A stretch of DNA of 64,000 nucleotides from Collinsella aerofaciens (GCF_028209395.1 NZ_JAQLDQ010000007.1:1-64000), one strand, 5' to 3'. Positions 8,903-17,873 are shown, counted from the first letter of the stretch. Notes: generated from the letters alone by a model not told the origin. Program-made: numbers and translations.

Positions 8903-10006
8903 CTACCCCCTCAGCGATTCGATGAGGAAGGCAGCAACCACGCCTGGGCCTCCAACCGAGGCGTAATACTTAGCACGCCCCAAGGCACCATCCGTCGCAA
9001 AACTCGGATGCTCGTCAACCCAGCCCTCAGGATCTTTGAGGATGGCAGCGAGATTTGCGCGCTTCCACGGCTTGAGGTCGTCAAGCGAAAACTCCCCCGC
9101 GTCCAAGGCCGCTTGGAACTCCTTGGCCATCTGAACCAGGAACTCCTTATAGAACTTAGGCGCCAAGCGCACGTAGTTCCACATATACGAATCGTACTTA
9201 ATGAGTTGGTTGAACTTGAGCATGCGCGCGACGTCATCACTTGCGTGGTCGCGGGCATAATCCTCTCGAATCCAACGCTCAATCTCGGCATACTCGGTAT
9301 TGACGCAAAAGACCTTAGCCGAAGAATTGACCGAGGAATTCTCGTTGTCCTGGCGATACGACAACACGGCATCATGCAGGTAAATAGCCTTTTCGGCACA
9401 CGCGATCACCTTAAAGGCAAATGACGTGTCCTGAAAGGATGCCCCCGGAGTCGGCAGGAACTTGATACCGTTGCGCTCAAGAAAATCACGACGGTACACG
9501 GCCGACCAAATCGACGGTTTTTGCTTAAAGAACTGCGTCGTATTGCTGGGATGCACCGGTTTGCCACAATCCCTTGCCTTAAACATCTCGTGCAGCGAAC
9601 GACGCTCCTCGGGCTTAGACCAGTAGAAATCAAAGTTCGCCTTCGCAAAGTCGGCATTATTGCTATCGGCGGCCGAGACAAGCTTTTCGAGTGCGTCGGG
9701 CGCCATAAAGTCATCGGACTCCAAGATGCCAACGTACTTGCCACGCGCCATCTCCAGACCGTGGTTCATCGAGTCGCCGTAGCCGCTGTTGGCCTTGTCG
9801 ATCATCTTGACGCGCCCATCGCGCTCCATATACTCGCGGATAATCGCCGGCGAGTTGTCGGTCGACCCGTCGTTAATGCAGATGATCTCAATATCCTTGA
9901 GCGTCTGCGCCAGGGCGGAATCGAGACACTCGCGCAGGTAGCGCTGAACATTGTAAATGGGAATAAGCAGCGACAGAACAGGGCTGCCAGAGGCGTTAGT
10001 AGACAA
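8903..10006 (-). CDS. Family-2 glycosyltransferase (type A), first gene of the operon
   Basis: 367 residues, GT-A domain with LSLLIPIYNVQRYLREC, INDGSTDNS and ESDD. The start is TTG 10006 with AAGGAG five bases upstream. It is the closest relative of the gene at 6663-7781. As first gene of the minus-strand cluster it faces the divergent acyltransferase at 10120, so the ~110-bp gap between them must hold the operon promoter. Sugar specificity is not deducible. Confidence 0.88.
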   Translation of the reverse strand: MSTNASGSPVLSLLIPIYNVQRYLRECLDSALAQTLKDIEIICINDGSTDNSPAIIREYMERDGRVKMIDKANSGYGDSMNHGLEMARGKYVGILESDDFMAPDALEKLVSAADSNNADFAKANFDFYWSKPEERRSLHEMFKARDCGKPVHPSNTTQFFKQKPSIWSAVYRRDFLERNGIKFLPTPGASFQDTSFAFKVIACAEKAIYLHDAVLSYRQDNENSSVNSSAKVFCVNTEYAEIERWIREDYARDHASDDVARMLKFNQLIKYDSYMWNYVRLAPKFYKEFLVQMAKEFQAALDAGEFSLDDLKPWKRANLAAILKDPEGWVDEHPSFATDGALGRAKYYASVGGPGVVAAFLIESLRG

Positions 10007-10072
10007 ATGTGCTCCTTAGGAAATACCTGTCGTTTCATGGTATCAAAGGGTCAGCGCGCCAGCGGGCGTTTA

Positions 10073-10078
10073 TATAAT
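10073..10078 (+). promoter_or_regulatory. Probable -10 box of the acyltransferase gene
   Basis: A perfect TATAAT at 10073-10078. Transcription would begin near 10085, which is downstream of the first possible ATG (10081) and so favours ATG 10120 as the real start. No good -35 element is visible. Confidence 0.5.
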
Positions 10079-10119
10079 CTATGGAGCTCACAGAGGAGAA
10101 ACCGATACGAAAGGACGTC

Positions 10120-11250
10120 ATGCAGCCCAAAGCCGCACGCAACATACCCATCGAAGCGCTGCGCTTAATCGCGGTCGCCGGTATCGCGGTGTTCCACACC
10201 TTTCAGTGGACCTTCCAGGCAACCTGTGCCGGCTTGCCGGAATACGTGCCGCTTGCCGCCTTCCCCCATTCCGGCGTGCTCGGTTTTATTAACTTGCTGG
10301 GCTGCTGGGCCAACGAGGTCTTCTTTATGATCTCGGGCTATTTTCTCATCGCTTCTGCCGCGCGTGCTTGGGACGGTGGGGCAACGTGGAAGTCGCAAAT
10401 GCAGCGAACGGCGCAGCGCCTAGGCAAGGTCGTTATGCCCACTGCGTTTTATTGCGTCGTGGCGCTCGCGTGGTCCACGGTCGTCTCCCCCATTCCCGAT
10501 GTTACCCTCAACACGCACTACTGGTACACGCTAGGCCTTGAGTTTATCTGGGTCTATGCCGCCACGGTCTTCATGGCGCCATGGTTTGGACTGGCTAAGT
10601 GTCGACTCTCCCAGAAGAGCTACACGACGACGGTCATCGCCGTTGGCATCCTCGCATTTGTTGTTAACGGGTATTTGGCCGCCATGAGTGCGACAAGCGC
10701 CGGCGAGTTTTCTTGGCTCCAGAAACTCATGAGCGCTGCCACGTACGTAATCGCGTTTTTGATCGGCGGGCTGCTCCGCGACGTTACCGATGCCGTGGAT
10801 TCGGACAGGGCGGGCGCCTTGGGCATGCGGTCGCTCGCAGCGGTTTTGGCGCTCGCCACCATCCTGGAAGGAGCACTCTCCTTCACCGGCAACCTCACGG
10901 CGATGGCAGCCCTCTCCTACAAATCGACCTCGCTGATCTCGTTTGCCCTCGCTGCCGCCTCCTTGCTCTTTGCGGCAACCCGACGCAGTGCCTCAGGCAA
11001 TCCGCGGACTGCGGGTGTCATCGTCACCTTATCGACCGCCACGCTCGGTTTCTATGTGATGCAGTCGCTCACCAGTAGCCTGTGGCGTCCCGTCTCCAAT
11101 ACGTTGCTCGCAAACATGCTGGTCAGCCAAAACAGCCCGGCAGCTATATGTATCATCACGGGTACCGTCATTAGCATCGTCTTTGCTCTGGCGCTCCTCA
11201 TCATCGATGCAGCTAGAAGCCTTATCGTTCGCAAGCTCAAGCGGCAATAG
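10120..11250 (+). CDS. Membrane acyltransferase family 3 (OafA-like)
   Basis: About 376 residues, almost entirely hydrophobic with roughly ten membrane segments. The N-terminus IEALRLIAVAGIAVFHT carries the R-x10-H pattern of Acyl_transf_3 proteins, and NEVFFMISGYFLI matches the second conserved block. Members O-acetylate or otherwise acylate surface polysaccharides or membrane lipids in the cytoplasmic membrane. ATG 10120 is chosen over ATG 10081 because AAGGA lies just before it and a TATAAT sits almost on top of the earlier ATG. It is divergent from the glycosyltransferase operon and probably decorates the same polymer. Confidence 0.87.
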   Translation: MQPKAARNIPIEALRLIAVAGIAVFHTFQWTFQATCAGLPEYVPLAAFPHSGVLGFINLLGCWANEVFFMISGYFLIASAARAWDGGATWKSQMQRTAQRLGKVVMPTAFYCVVALAWSTVVSPIPDVTLNTHYWYTLGLEFIWVYAATVFMAPWFGLAKCRLSQKSYTTTVIAVGILAFVVNGYLAAMSATSAGEFSWLQKLMSAATYVIAFLIGGLLRDVTDAVDSDRAGALGMRSLAAVLALATILEGALSFTGNLTAMAALSYKSTSLISFALAAASLLFAATRRSASGNPRTAGVIVTLSTATLGFYVMQSLTSSLWRPVSNTLLANMLVSQNSPAAICIITGTVISIVFALALLIIDAARSLIVRKLKRQ

Positions 11251-11420
11251 ACACGCTGCCGTCAGACGTCAAAGCCGCTACACCCGTGGCAGGTTCCTGC
11301 GTTTTATTCAAAGCTTGCCGTCAAGGTGCGCCGAGCCTTTACAATAGGACAGTCCCAAGGACGTATTCGATAGCTTCCGCGCAGCGCTCGCCCGCCGCGC
11401 GTGAAAGGATATATTGCCCC

Positions 11421-12443
11421 ATGCCTTCAACCCTTCCCACTCCCATCGATAAGCTCGCCATCGTTGTCGTTACGTACAAGCGCCAGGAACTCCTGGCCAA
11501 CCTGTTCGACTCCATGACCGAGCTCACGGCAACGCCCTGGCGCATCGTGATTGTCGATAACGAGAATTCGCGCGAGACCGAGGCCATGTGCACCGCATTC
11601 AACGAGCGCCTGGCCAGCCTGTGGGGCATCGACACCGAGCAGCCCGACGCGCAGGGCGGCACCGACCGTGTCATCTACGCGCCGCAACTCGAAAACGGCG
11701 GCGGCGCGGGCGGCTTCTCCGCCGGCACCAAATGCGCCTACGACCTAGGCGTCCAGTGGTTCTGGGTGATGGACGACGACGTGCTCGTCATTCCCGAGGG
11801 CATCGAGCGCCTTGCCAAGTGGACCGACCGCTACGACGTCATCCAGGGCTCACGCCTAGACTTCGACGGTGGCGCGTTCTTTTGGCAGTACCAGCTGATC
11901 CTTTCGCTTGGTATCCCCAATCCCATCGCCAAGTGGGACTTGGGCCCCGAGGGCTATCGTCCTATGAACCAGTTGTGCTTTGAGGGCGGCCTGTTCTCGC
12001 GTCGCGTTGTCGACAAGATCGGCCTGCCCGACGCGCGCTTCTTCATCTATGGCGACGACGCCTGCTACGGCTATGTCGCCAGCCAGCACTTCCCCGCCGC
12101 CGTGGTCGCCGACGTGGTGCTCAAGCGCGCCCGCGCCGTCTCCAACTGGGACATCGCCGGCAAGCGCCAACTCAACTCCACGAGCGACACCAACCGCTAC
12201 TACATCATGCGCAACCGCGGTTATCTGGCACGCTACATGCAGATCTACGGCGACTACCACCCAGTGCTGTTCCGTCTGGGCAACGCCGCGACCTTCTGCA
12301 AGGAATTCATTCGCCTGGCCGCCGTTGACAAGTGCTTTAAGACCGGCATTCCGGCGCTGCGCCGCGGCATGAAGGACGCCCGCAAGATCATCAAGGACCC
12401 CAACTGGAAGCCCATGCCGCCCATGAAGGACGCAGAACAGTAA
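11421..12443 (+). CDS. Galactofuranosyltransferase-like family-2 glycosyltransferase
   Basis: 340 residues. GT-A domain beginning LAIVVVTYKRQELLANL, a glycine-rich block ENGGGAGGFSAG, the metal site MDDDV near residue 120, and a late FIYGDDACYGYV block. These are features of the GlfT2/WbbL-type branch of GT2 enzymes, which add galactofuranose or rhamnose to cell-wall glycans. AAAGGA precedes ATG 11421; an in-frame extension upstream to 11286 has no ribosome binding site. It lies 170 bp after the acyltransferase and faces the gene at 12461-14260. Confidence 0.85.
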   Translation: MPSTLPTPIDKLAIVVVTYKRQELLANLFDSMTELTATPWRIVIVDNENSRETEAMCTAFNERLASLWGIDTEQPDAQGGTDRVIYAPQLENGGGAGGFSAGTKCAYDLGVQWFWVMDDDVLVIPEGIERLAKWTDRYDVIQGSRLDFDGGAFFWQYQLILSLGIPNPIAKWDLGPEGYRPMNQLCFEGGLFSRRVVDKIGLPDARFFIYGDDACYGYVASQHFPAAVVADVVLKRARAVSNWDIAGKRQLNSTSDTNRYYIMRNRGYLARYMQIYGDYHPVLFRLGNAATFCKEFIRLAAVDKCFKTGIPALRRGMKDARKIIKDPNWKPMPPMKDAEQ

Positions 12444-12460
12444 AGGGCTTTCGCCCGCCG

Positions 12461-14260
12461 CTACAGTCGTTGGCACACCACGGACACACGCTGACCGTCA
12501 AAACCAAAGCCCCAACGCATGCGCCCGACGGCGGGGCGCGGCACGCGGATATCATCGATGCCGTCGCGCTCTATGTCGAGCAGCGCCTGAACCGCTAACA
12601 GTTCCAGGCCCAGGGCATCGACGCCAGGGTCATACAACATGTTGATCGTAATGAGCGGTCGCTCATCGAGCATGCCGAGCGTGTCGGCCACGTCAAACAC
12701 CCGACCGGTGGGAATCACCTGGATATCCCAGCGATCCGAGACGCCACTTCGCTTGGAGCTGGGATTGCAATAGCCGGACAGTCCAAAGCAAAGCCCCTGC
12801 AGCGCCAGATGATAGGCTGTCGGCATATCTGATTTGTCCACATCGATGCCCAGATCGCCGATAGCACAGCTCAAAGCTTGCTTTACAGCGTCCTCGTCTC
12901 CTCGACACAACCCGTCATGGAACGAGTCGATAACTCCAACGTCCTCAACGGCGCACTCAAACCATTCCAGAATTACAAGACGGAGCGCCTGACGCACTTC
13001 GTTGTTAGGCAGGCGCAGGGAACGAAGGCACGCGCCGTCCTCCGAATGCCCTGTCATGTCCGTCGTAAGAAATCCAGACAGATACAGCGCAGTCCAGATA
13101 TCTTCGGGCTTGGCGGCATCGACCTCCTCGGCATGCACATGCACTGGCGCCTCAATAAACCCATGCGGCTCAACCAAATCGAACAATGCGGACAGGCGCA
13201 TGAGATTCCAGTCACCGACGCATGCGCTCAGACGGTCGGCGTAACCATACAGATCCGCCCGAACGGGCGCGACGCAATCGCGCTGTGCGTAGTCCACCAC
13301 GCGCTCCGGGCTCGAGCAATAAAAACCACCAAACAGATAGCCCTCGAGCCACTCACGCGCGTCATCCAGACAGCCGTTGCGACCGATGCAATCCAACAGC
13401 ACTTGGACTTCGTCGTCCGAAAAACCGAACCATCGATCACACCAACTCGACAACGCTGTCGCCGACCGATAGGAAACCCCACGTTGGGACAACGCAAACT
13501 CGGCATGACCGGGGCGCTCGCCCATCAGACACGTCAATCGCAACGAGTCGCCGGCATCGGCAATGGTGTCGAACAACATTCGGCTGAGCGACTCTAGGGA
13601 ATCCACGCTACCGTCGTCCTTAGCGTCCAAACGCTTTGGACATACCGCGTCGTAGTCGTCTATCAGAAGAACAACCTGCTCATCGAAAGCTGCCTGGAGC
13701 AGCTTGATAAGCACGCCAAGCGCCGCATCGATCTCCTTATCGCTGGCCACCCCACGCGCCGCCCTCTCGATAAGACGGACTTCACGTCTTGACAGATCAG
13801 GTGCGGCAAGCAGCGGCAGCAATCGGGCGCACTCGTTCGCGACAGCGCTGCGAATAGCCGCCGCAGCATCGGCGTCGCGCCCCGCAGCGGCAGCTGAAAA
13901 GTCGAGCGTGATGACCGGATAACTCGCGTACTCATCACGATAGCGACCGCCGCCCGCCTGCCAAATCTGGGTACCAGCGAACAGGCTTCGATCCGGCAGC
14001 CGGTGATCAGGTCGTTCCAAATAGCACTTGAGCATCGATAAATTCATGCTCTTGCCAAAACCCTTGGGCCGACAGCAAAACGCAACAGGTGCTTCACTGT
14101 CCAATATATCGGCAATAAACATAGTCTTATCGACGAGCAAACACCGATTGATTGCATCGGAAAAGTCGTGTGCATCAACCGGTAGAGCTGCGCTATCCGC
14201 ATGATTGAGCAACCGTGCACCAAACGCATGAGTAAAACCACAATTCACCTGTTCAGACAC
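12461..14260 (-). CDS. AAA-ATPase-like protein with a degenerate PD-(D/E)XK-type end
   Basis: About 599 residues from GTG 14260, which has GAAGGAGA upstream. Near the N-terminus is RPKGFGKSMNLSML, the RPxxFGKS P-loop of the AAA-ATPase-like (pfam09820) family, and later VVLLIDDYDAVCPK, the Walker B. The C-terminus (SDRWDIQVIPTG ... ERPLITINMLYD) aligns in pattern with the PD-(D/E)XK (DUF1703) domain usual in this family. However, the expected E-x-K triad position reads INMLYD, so the nuclease site looks lost. The family is abundant in gut bacteria and has no firm function. It sits alone between two convergent or unrelated genes. Confidence 0.75.
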   Translation of the reverse strand: MSEQVNCGFTHAFGARLLNHADSAALPVDAHDFSDAINRCLLVDKTMFIADILDSEAPVAFCCRPKGFGKSMNLSMLKCYLERPDHRLPDRSLFAGTQIWQAGGGRYRDEYASYPVITLDFSAAAAGRDADAAAAIRSAVANECARLLPLLAAPDLSRREVRLIERAARGVASDKEIDAALGVLIKLLQAAFDEQVVLLIDDYDAVCPKRLDAKDDGSVDSLESLSRMLFDTIADAGDSLRLTCLMGERPGHAEFALSQRGVSYRSATALSSWCDRWFGFSDDEVQVLLDCIGRNGCLDDAREWLEGYLFGGFYCSSPERVVDYAQRDCVAPVRADLYGYADRLSACVGDWNLMRLSALFDLVEPHGFIEAPVHVHAEEVDAAKPEDIWTALYLSGFLTTDMTGHSEDGACLRSLRLPNNEVRQALRLVILEWFECAVEDVGVIDSFHDGLCRGDEDAVKQALSCAIGDLGIDVDKSDMPTAYHLALQGLCFGLSGYCNPSSKRSGVSDRWDIQVIPTGRVFDVADTLGMLDERPLITINMLYDPGVDALGLELLAVQALLDIERDGIDDIRVPRPAVGRMRWGFGFDGQRVSVVCQRL

Positions 14261-14393
14261 CGTAGACTCTCCTTCTAACGCAGCACGATGCCCATTGTAG
14301 CGAGCGGGTAGAGCGCAACAATATCGACATGCAAACGTTTCGGGCAGCGGTAGCAACAGACCCCCGAGGGGGCATAACAAATCGTTGCACAAC

Positions 14394-14428
14394 AAAAAAG
14401 GGGCCCGATGCCGCCGCACCGGACCCCG
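14394..14428 (-). terminator. Terminator of the wall-anchored protein gene
   Basis: Read on the minus strand, GGGGTCCGG...TCGGGCCCC is followed by six T. It lies about 30 bp after the stop at 14461. Confidence 0.75.
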
Positions 14429-14460
14429 TCCCAAACTCTTATAGAAAACGATCTGGAAGA

Positions 14461-16281
14461 TTACTCCTCCGAGCCGTCCTCCCCAGAAGCCTTCTTCTGC
14501 TGATCGAGCTTATGCTTACCACTTACGATAGACGTAGCGCCCAGTGTGGCCAAGCTTGCACTGGCAAGGCTCGCCATCACAATCAGATCGCCCGTCTTGG
14601 GCATGTTGCCGCCCGAAGACTTGGTAGTTGTAGTCGTCGTGGTCGTGGTGGTCACCGTTTTGGAGTCATTTTGCTCCTGGACCTGGTCATCGGTGTTGCC
14701 CTTACCGCTGTCCTCGCTCTGCTGCTTTCCGTCCTCGGTCTTGTCCTTGCTCTTGTCCTTCTCCTCAGATTCAGACTTCTTATCCTCGTCCTTCTTCTGT
14801 TCGGACTTGTCGCTCTTCTCCTCAGAGCTAGAACCCTTATCGGATTCGGTCTTCTCGGAAGCCTTGTCCTTGGAGTCGCCCTTTGCGGCTTCGATCTTTT
14901 CCGTGGAAACCTGATCAGAGTTGCCCTTGTTCTGGGTCGAGCCGTTATTGACGCCAGCCATCAGCGAAGAGCCCAGCGTAGAACCAAGCTGCTCGGAGAA
15001 AGAAGGCTTCTTGTCCGGCGAAGCAACGGGAACGTCCGGCGCCTTATTCGAGTCATCCTTGGAAGCATCGGAACCAGGGGTTGCGTCAGAGCCGGAGCCG
15101 TTGTTAGAGCCGGTGCCAACGGACGAATCGCTCGAGCCGGTGGATGAGTTAGAGGTGCCAGCGCCGGTCGAACCAGAAGCGTCGCTGTCCGTATTGCCGG
15201 CAGAGCTTGAAGACGAATCGCCCGCAGCAGAGCCGTTTGAATCGGAGCCGTTCGAGGTAGAGCCGTTGTTGGTAGTGCCACCAGCAGAGCCATCACCGTC
15301 AGCACCGGTCGAGGGCGCATCCATCCTGTCATCGTTGGCATCGTCGCTCGAGTCGTCATTCGAATCAGGCGTCGGCGAGGGCGCCGGCGTGGGCTCGGGC
15401 TGCACGGGCGTCGCAGCGGCAGCGGCCTCGTCCTCGGCGATATAAACCAAGCAGTCCTTCAGCTCGTTGCGGTAGCGGTTCTTCCAGCCCTCATGATACT
15501 GGGGCTGGCTCGAATACTTGGTCGCCACGTTATTGACCACACTGTTGGAAAGCGCCGTCACAAACTCGCGATCAGTCATACTGTTAGAAAGGTTTGCCCA
15601 ACGGAAGAAGTCCCTGCAACCACCGGTGCCGCACATGTTGGTGATGCTCCACACCATGCCCTTAACGCAATCGGCACGGCCCGAAATATCAATGCCCAGG
15701 CCACTCTTGAGCCACGCCTCGGTCACCGCATAGTACGAGTTGTACGCATAGGCATCTTGCAGAGCCGAAAACTCAGCAGGGTCGGTGTTATAAGCGCCCT
15801 GGAAGGCCTCCTGCGCAATACGGCCCAGCTCAGTGAGCTGGCCGTTCTCGTACATGGCATTGCTCGTGTTAGAAATCTCGCTGCCGCGATCAATCGCATC
15901 CTTGAGCATGCTGTATTTCTCGGGATTGTAGTTGTAGACCTGCTTCATAAACGGAATGAGCGACCAACGACGGTCGAACTGGTAATAACCCAGCGCGTTA
16001 TAGCCGTCGCCATACGAAAAGCCCTGGTTATAGTTGCCATGGCTCTCGTACTTGGTAAAGTACTTCATCTCGGGGGTCACGTTAACAAACGAAACGCCCT
16101 GGACCGACCTCAGCACGCCCGAGAAGGACTGCTGGGTGTAGAGACCCTTATCGATATCGGTGGCATCCGAGGCAACGCCCGGCGTGGGCTCCTCGGCAGC
16201 GGCGGGTGCCGGCACGGAAACGGCGCCAAACGAAAGCGCCAGCGTCAGGCCCGCGACAATAGCAGAATGCTTGGGCTGCAT
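14461..16281 (-). CDS. Sortase-anchored cell-wall protein with lysozyme-like N-domain
   Basis: 606 residues. A signal peptide (about 1-29, ending APAAAEE) is followed by a ~230-residue folded region containing KYESHGNYNQGF and ALGYYQFDRRW. This arrangement is reminiscent of lysozyme-like transglycosylase domains with a catalytic Glu; the assignment is tentative. Then come a ~170-residue Ser/Gly/Asp/Asn-rich spacer, a Lys/Asp/Glu/Ser-rich charged stretch, eleven consecutive Thr, and NMPKTG about 45 residues from the end, followed by a membrane segment and KHK tail. MPKTG is a variant of the LPxTG sortase signal. GGGAGG precedes ATG 16281. The protein should be secreted and bound to peptidoglycan. 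Confidence 0.8.
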   Translation of the reverse strand: MQPKHSAIVAGLTLALSFGAVSVPAPAAAEEPTPGVASDATDIDKGLYTQQSFSGVLRSVQGVSFVNVTPEMKYFTKYESHGNYNQGFSYGDGYNALGYYQFDRRWSLIPFMKQVYNYNPEKYSMLKDAIDRGSEISNTSNAMYENGQLTELGRIAQEAFQGAYNTDPAEFSALQDAYAYNSYYAVTEAWLKSGLGIDISGRADCVKGMVWSITNMCGTGGCRDFFRWANLSNSMTDREFVTALSNSVVNNVATKYSSQPQYHEGWKNRYRNELKDCLVYIAEDEAAAAATPVQPEPTPAPSPTPDSNDDSSDDANDDRMDAPSTGADGDGSAGGTTNNGSTSNGSDSNGSAAGDSSSSSAGNTDSDASGSTGAGTSNSSTGSSDSSVGTGSNNGSGSDATPGSDASKDDSNKAPDVPVASPDKKPSFSEQLGSTLGSSLMAGVNNGSTQNKGNSDQVSTEKIEAAKGDSKDKASEKTESDKGSSSEEKSDKSEQKKDEDKKSESEEKDKSKDKTEDGKQQSEDSGKGNTDDQVQEQNDSKTVTTTTTTTTTTKSSGGNMPKTGDLIVMASLASASLATLGATSIVSGKHKLDQQKKASGEDGSEE

Positions 16282-16420
16282 AAGATCCTCCCTGCATTGG
16301 TGTAGTTAAAGAGCAGTTTGCAAAGATAAAAATAAGTATTGCAGCTCGCCCGTTGTTACACAACAACCCCTCGGTAAACGGCAACAACCCTCCGCGAAAT
16401 CTTAAGGAATTGCGCTCAAC

Positions 16421-16852
16421 CTACAGCTTAATGTCAAAGTTAATCTCGGGGACGGCAGCAAGGTCGGCTAACGTCACGCCGTCGACGTACTTTTCGATCA
16501 CGTCGTCCAGACCGCGCCAGAACTTGACCGTGGAGCAAAGATCGCTGCGGGTACAACTGTTGTCGATGCCATCGCACGCCACCGGTGCCGTGCTGCCCTC
16601 GACGGCGCGCAGGATGTCGCCGGCACGCACCTCGGCCGGGTCCTTGGCCATCATGTAGCCGCCGCCCTTGCCGCGCACGCTCTTAAGTAGGCCCGCCTTC
16701 ATGAGCGGACGAACCAGCTGTTCCAGATACTTCTGCGAAATGCGCTCGCGGTCGGCAACCTCGCGCAGAGCAATCTTGCCCTCGGCGTCACCGAGCGCCG
16801 CGATATAGATCATCAGTCGGAGGGCATAGCGGCCCTTAGAAGAAATGAGCAT
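16421..16852 (-). CDS. Rrf2/IscR-type Fe-S sensing repressor of the suf operon
   Basis: 143 residues. Winged-helix N-terminus (SKGRYALRLMIYIA, SQKYLEQLVRPLMKAGLLKSVRGKGGGY) typical of Rrf2 regulators. Three cysteines at about residues 93, 100 and 106 (C-x6-C-x5-C) fit a 2Fe-2S ligand set like that of IscR. ATG 16852 has GGGAGG upstream. It is transcribed away from sufC, with a palindrome 22-47 bp before its own start, so it probably represses itself and the suf genes when clusters are plentiful. Confidence 0.88.
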   Translation of the reverse strand: MLISSKGRYALRLMIYIAALGDAEGKIALREVADRERISQKYLEQLVRPLMKAGLLKSVRGKGGGYMMAKDPAEVRAGDILRAVEGSTAPVACDGIDNSCTRSDLCSTVKFWRGLDDVIEKYVDGVTLADLAAVPEINFDIKL

Positions 16853-16873
16853 ACCTACCCTCCCATCGTTACT

Positions 16874-16899
16874 GGGACAAAACCAGGCTTGTTTGTCCC
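16874..16899. promoter_or_regulatory. Candidate Rrf2 operator (upstream palindrome)
   Basis: Perfect 8-bp arms GGGACAAA and TTTGTCCC around a 10-bp spacer, located just upstream of the Rrf2 gene start. The right arm and its continuation TTTGTCCCAAATC recur exactly at the far end of the suf operon (22321). Confidence 0.6.
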
Positions 16900-16964
16900 A
16901 AATCCTATGCAAGCGGAACAAACAAACCTGATTATTATGTCCCTCATCTAAAAAGTCGAGTGGA

Positions 16965-17009
16965 TTAGTCGGGTTTTCCCTTGACTAACGCCGAACCCAT
17001 AGTAACTTT
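16965..17009 (+). promoter_or_regulatory. Probable suf promoter overlapped by an inverted repeat
   Basis: TTGACT (16981-16986) is a good -35; TAACTT at 17003-17008 is a weak -10 with 16-bp spacing. The -35 forms part of an inverted repeat, TTAGTC (16965-16970) and GACTAA (16983-16988), the kind of site an Rrf2 protein could occupy to block RNA polymerase. The transcript start would be ~55 bp before the sufC ATG. Confidence 0.45.
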
Positions 17010-17072
17010 ATTCCGAGAAGATTCCTAGGGTTTAGCACACCTATGAGTACACCATATACAGAGAGGGACAGC

Positions 17073-17873
17073 ATGAGCGCAAATCCGCTGCTTTCCATCG
17101 AAGGTCTGACCGCCTCCGTGGACGAGAAGACCATCCTCCACAACGTCAACCTCAACGTCGCCGCCGGCGAGACCCACGTGCTGATGGGCCCCAACGGCGC
17201 CGGCAAGTCCACCCTCGGCCACCTGGTCATGGGCGACCCCGTCTACACGGTCAACGACGGACGTATCGTCTTTGACGGCCAGGACATCACCGAGCTCACC
17301 ACCGACAAGCGTTCGCGCGCCGGCCTGTTTCTGAGCTTCCAGGCCCCGGTCGAGATCCCGGGCGTGCCGCTGTCGAGCTTTTTGCGCGCCAGCATCGCCG
17401 GCCGCCCCGGCCTGGAGATGAAGGGCAAGGAGTTCCGACGTCGCGTCAAGGAGCTCGCGGCCGAGCTTAACATGGATACCTCCTACCTCAACCGTGAGCT
17501 GGGCGTGGGCTTCTCGGGCGGCGAGAAAAAGAAGGTCGAGATGCTCCAGCTTCTGCTGCTGCAGCCCAAGCTCGCCATCCTAGACGAGACCGACTCCGGC
17601 CTGGACGTCGACGCGCTTTCCACCGTCAGCCACGGCATGGACGCCTACCGCAAGAGCTGCGACGGCTCCATGCTCATCATCACGCACAACACGCGCATCC
17701 TGGAGCACTTGGATGTCGACCGCGTCCACGTTATGGTCAAGGGTCACATCGTGCGCGAGGACGACGCCTCGCTCATCCCCTGGATCGACAAGAACGGCTT
17801 TGAGACCTTCGAGCGCGAGGCCGCCGAGCAGCGCGCCCAGGCCGAGGCCGCCGCTGCCGGGCAGCAGGCGTAA
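17073..17873 (+). CDS. sufC: Fe-S cluster assembly ATPase SufC
   Basis: 266 residues. ABC-type ATPase with Walker A GPNGAGKST (39-47), signature FSGGEKKK, and Walker B LAILDETDSGLDVD, followed by the SufC-typical MDAYRK and LIITHNTRIL. It powers the SufBCD scaffold in the cytosol. ATG 17073 is preferred over ATG 17043 because GAGAGGGA lies eight bases upstream. First gene of the sufCBDSU operon; sufB starts 13 bp after it ends. Confidence 0.95.
   Translation: MSANPLLSIEGLTASVDEKTILHNVNLNVAAGETHVLMGPNGAGKSTLGHLVMGDPVYTVNDGRIVFDGQDITELTTDKRSRAGLFLSFQAPVEIPGVPLSSFLRASIAGRPGLEMKGKEFRRRVKELAAELNMDTSYLNRELGVGFSGGEKKKVEMLQLLLLQPKLAILDETDSGLDVDALSTVSHGMDAYRKSCDGSMLIITHNTRILEHLDVDRVHVMVKGHIVREDDASLIPWIDKNGFETFEREAAEQRAQAEAAAAGQQA

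Noticed and set aside
7850..9424. A 524-codon plus-strand frame opposite two glycosyltransferases
   Set aside because: Crosses two real genes and their junction; no ribosome binding site or domain.
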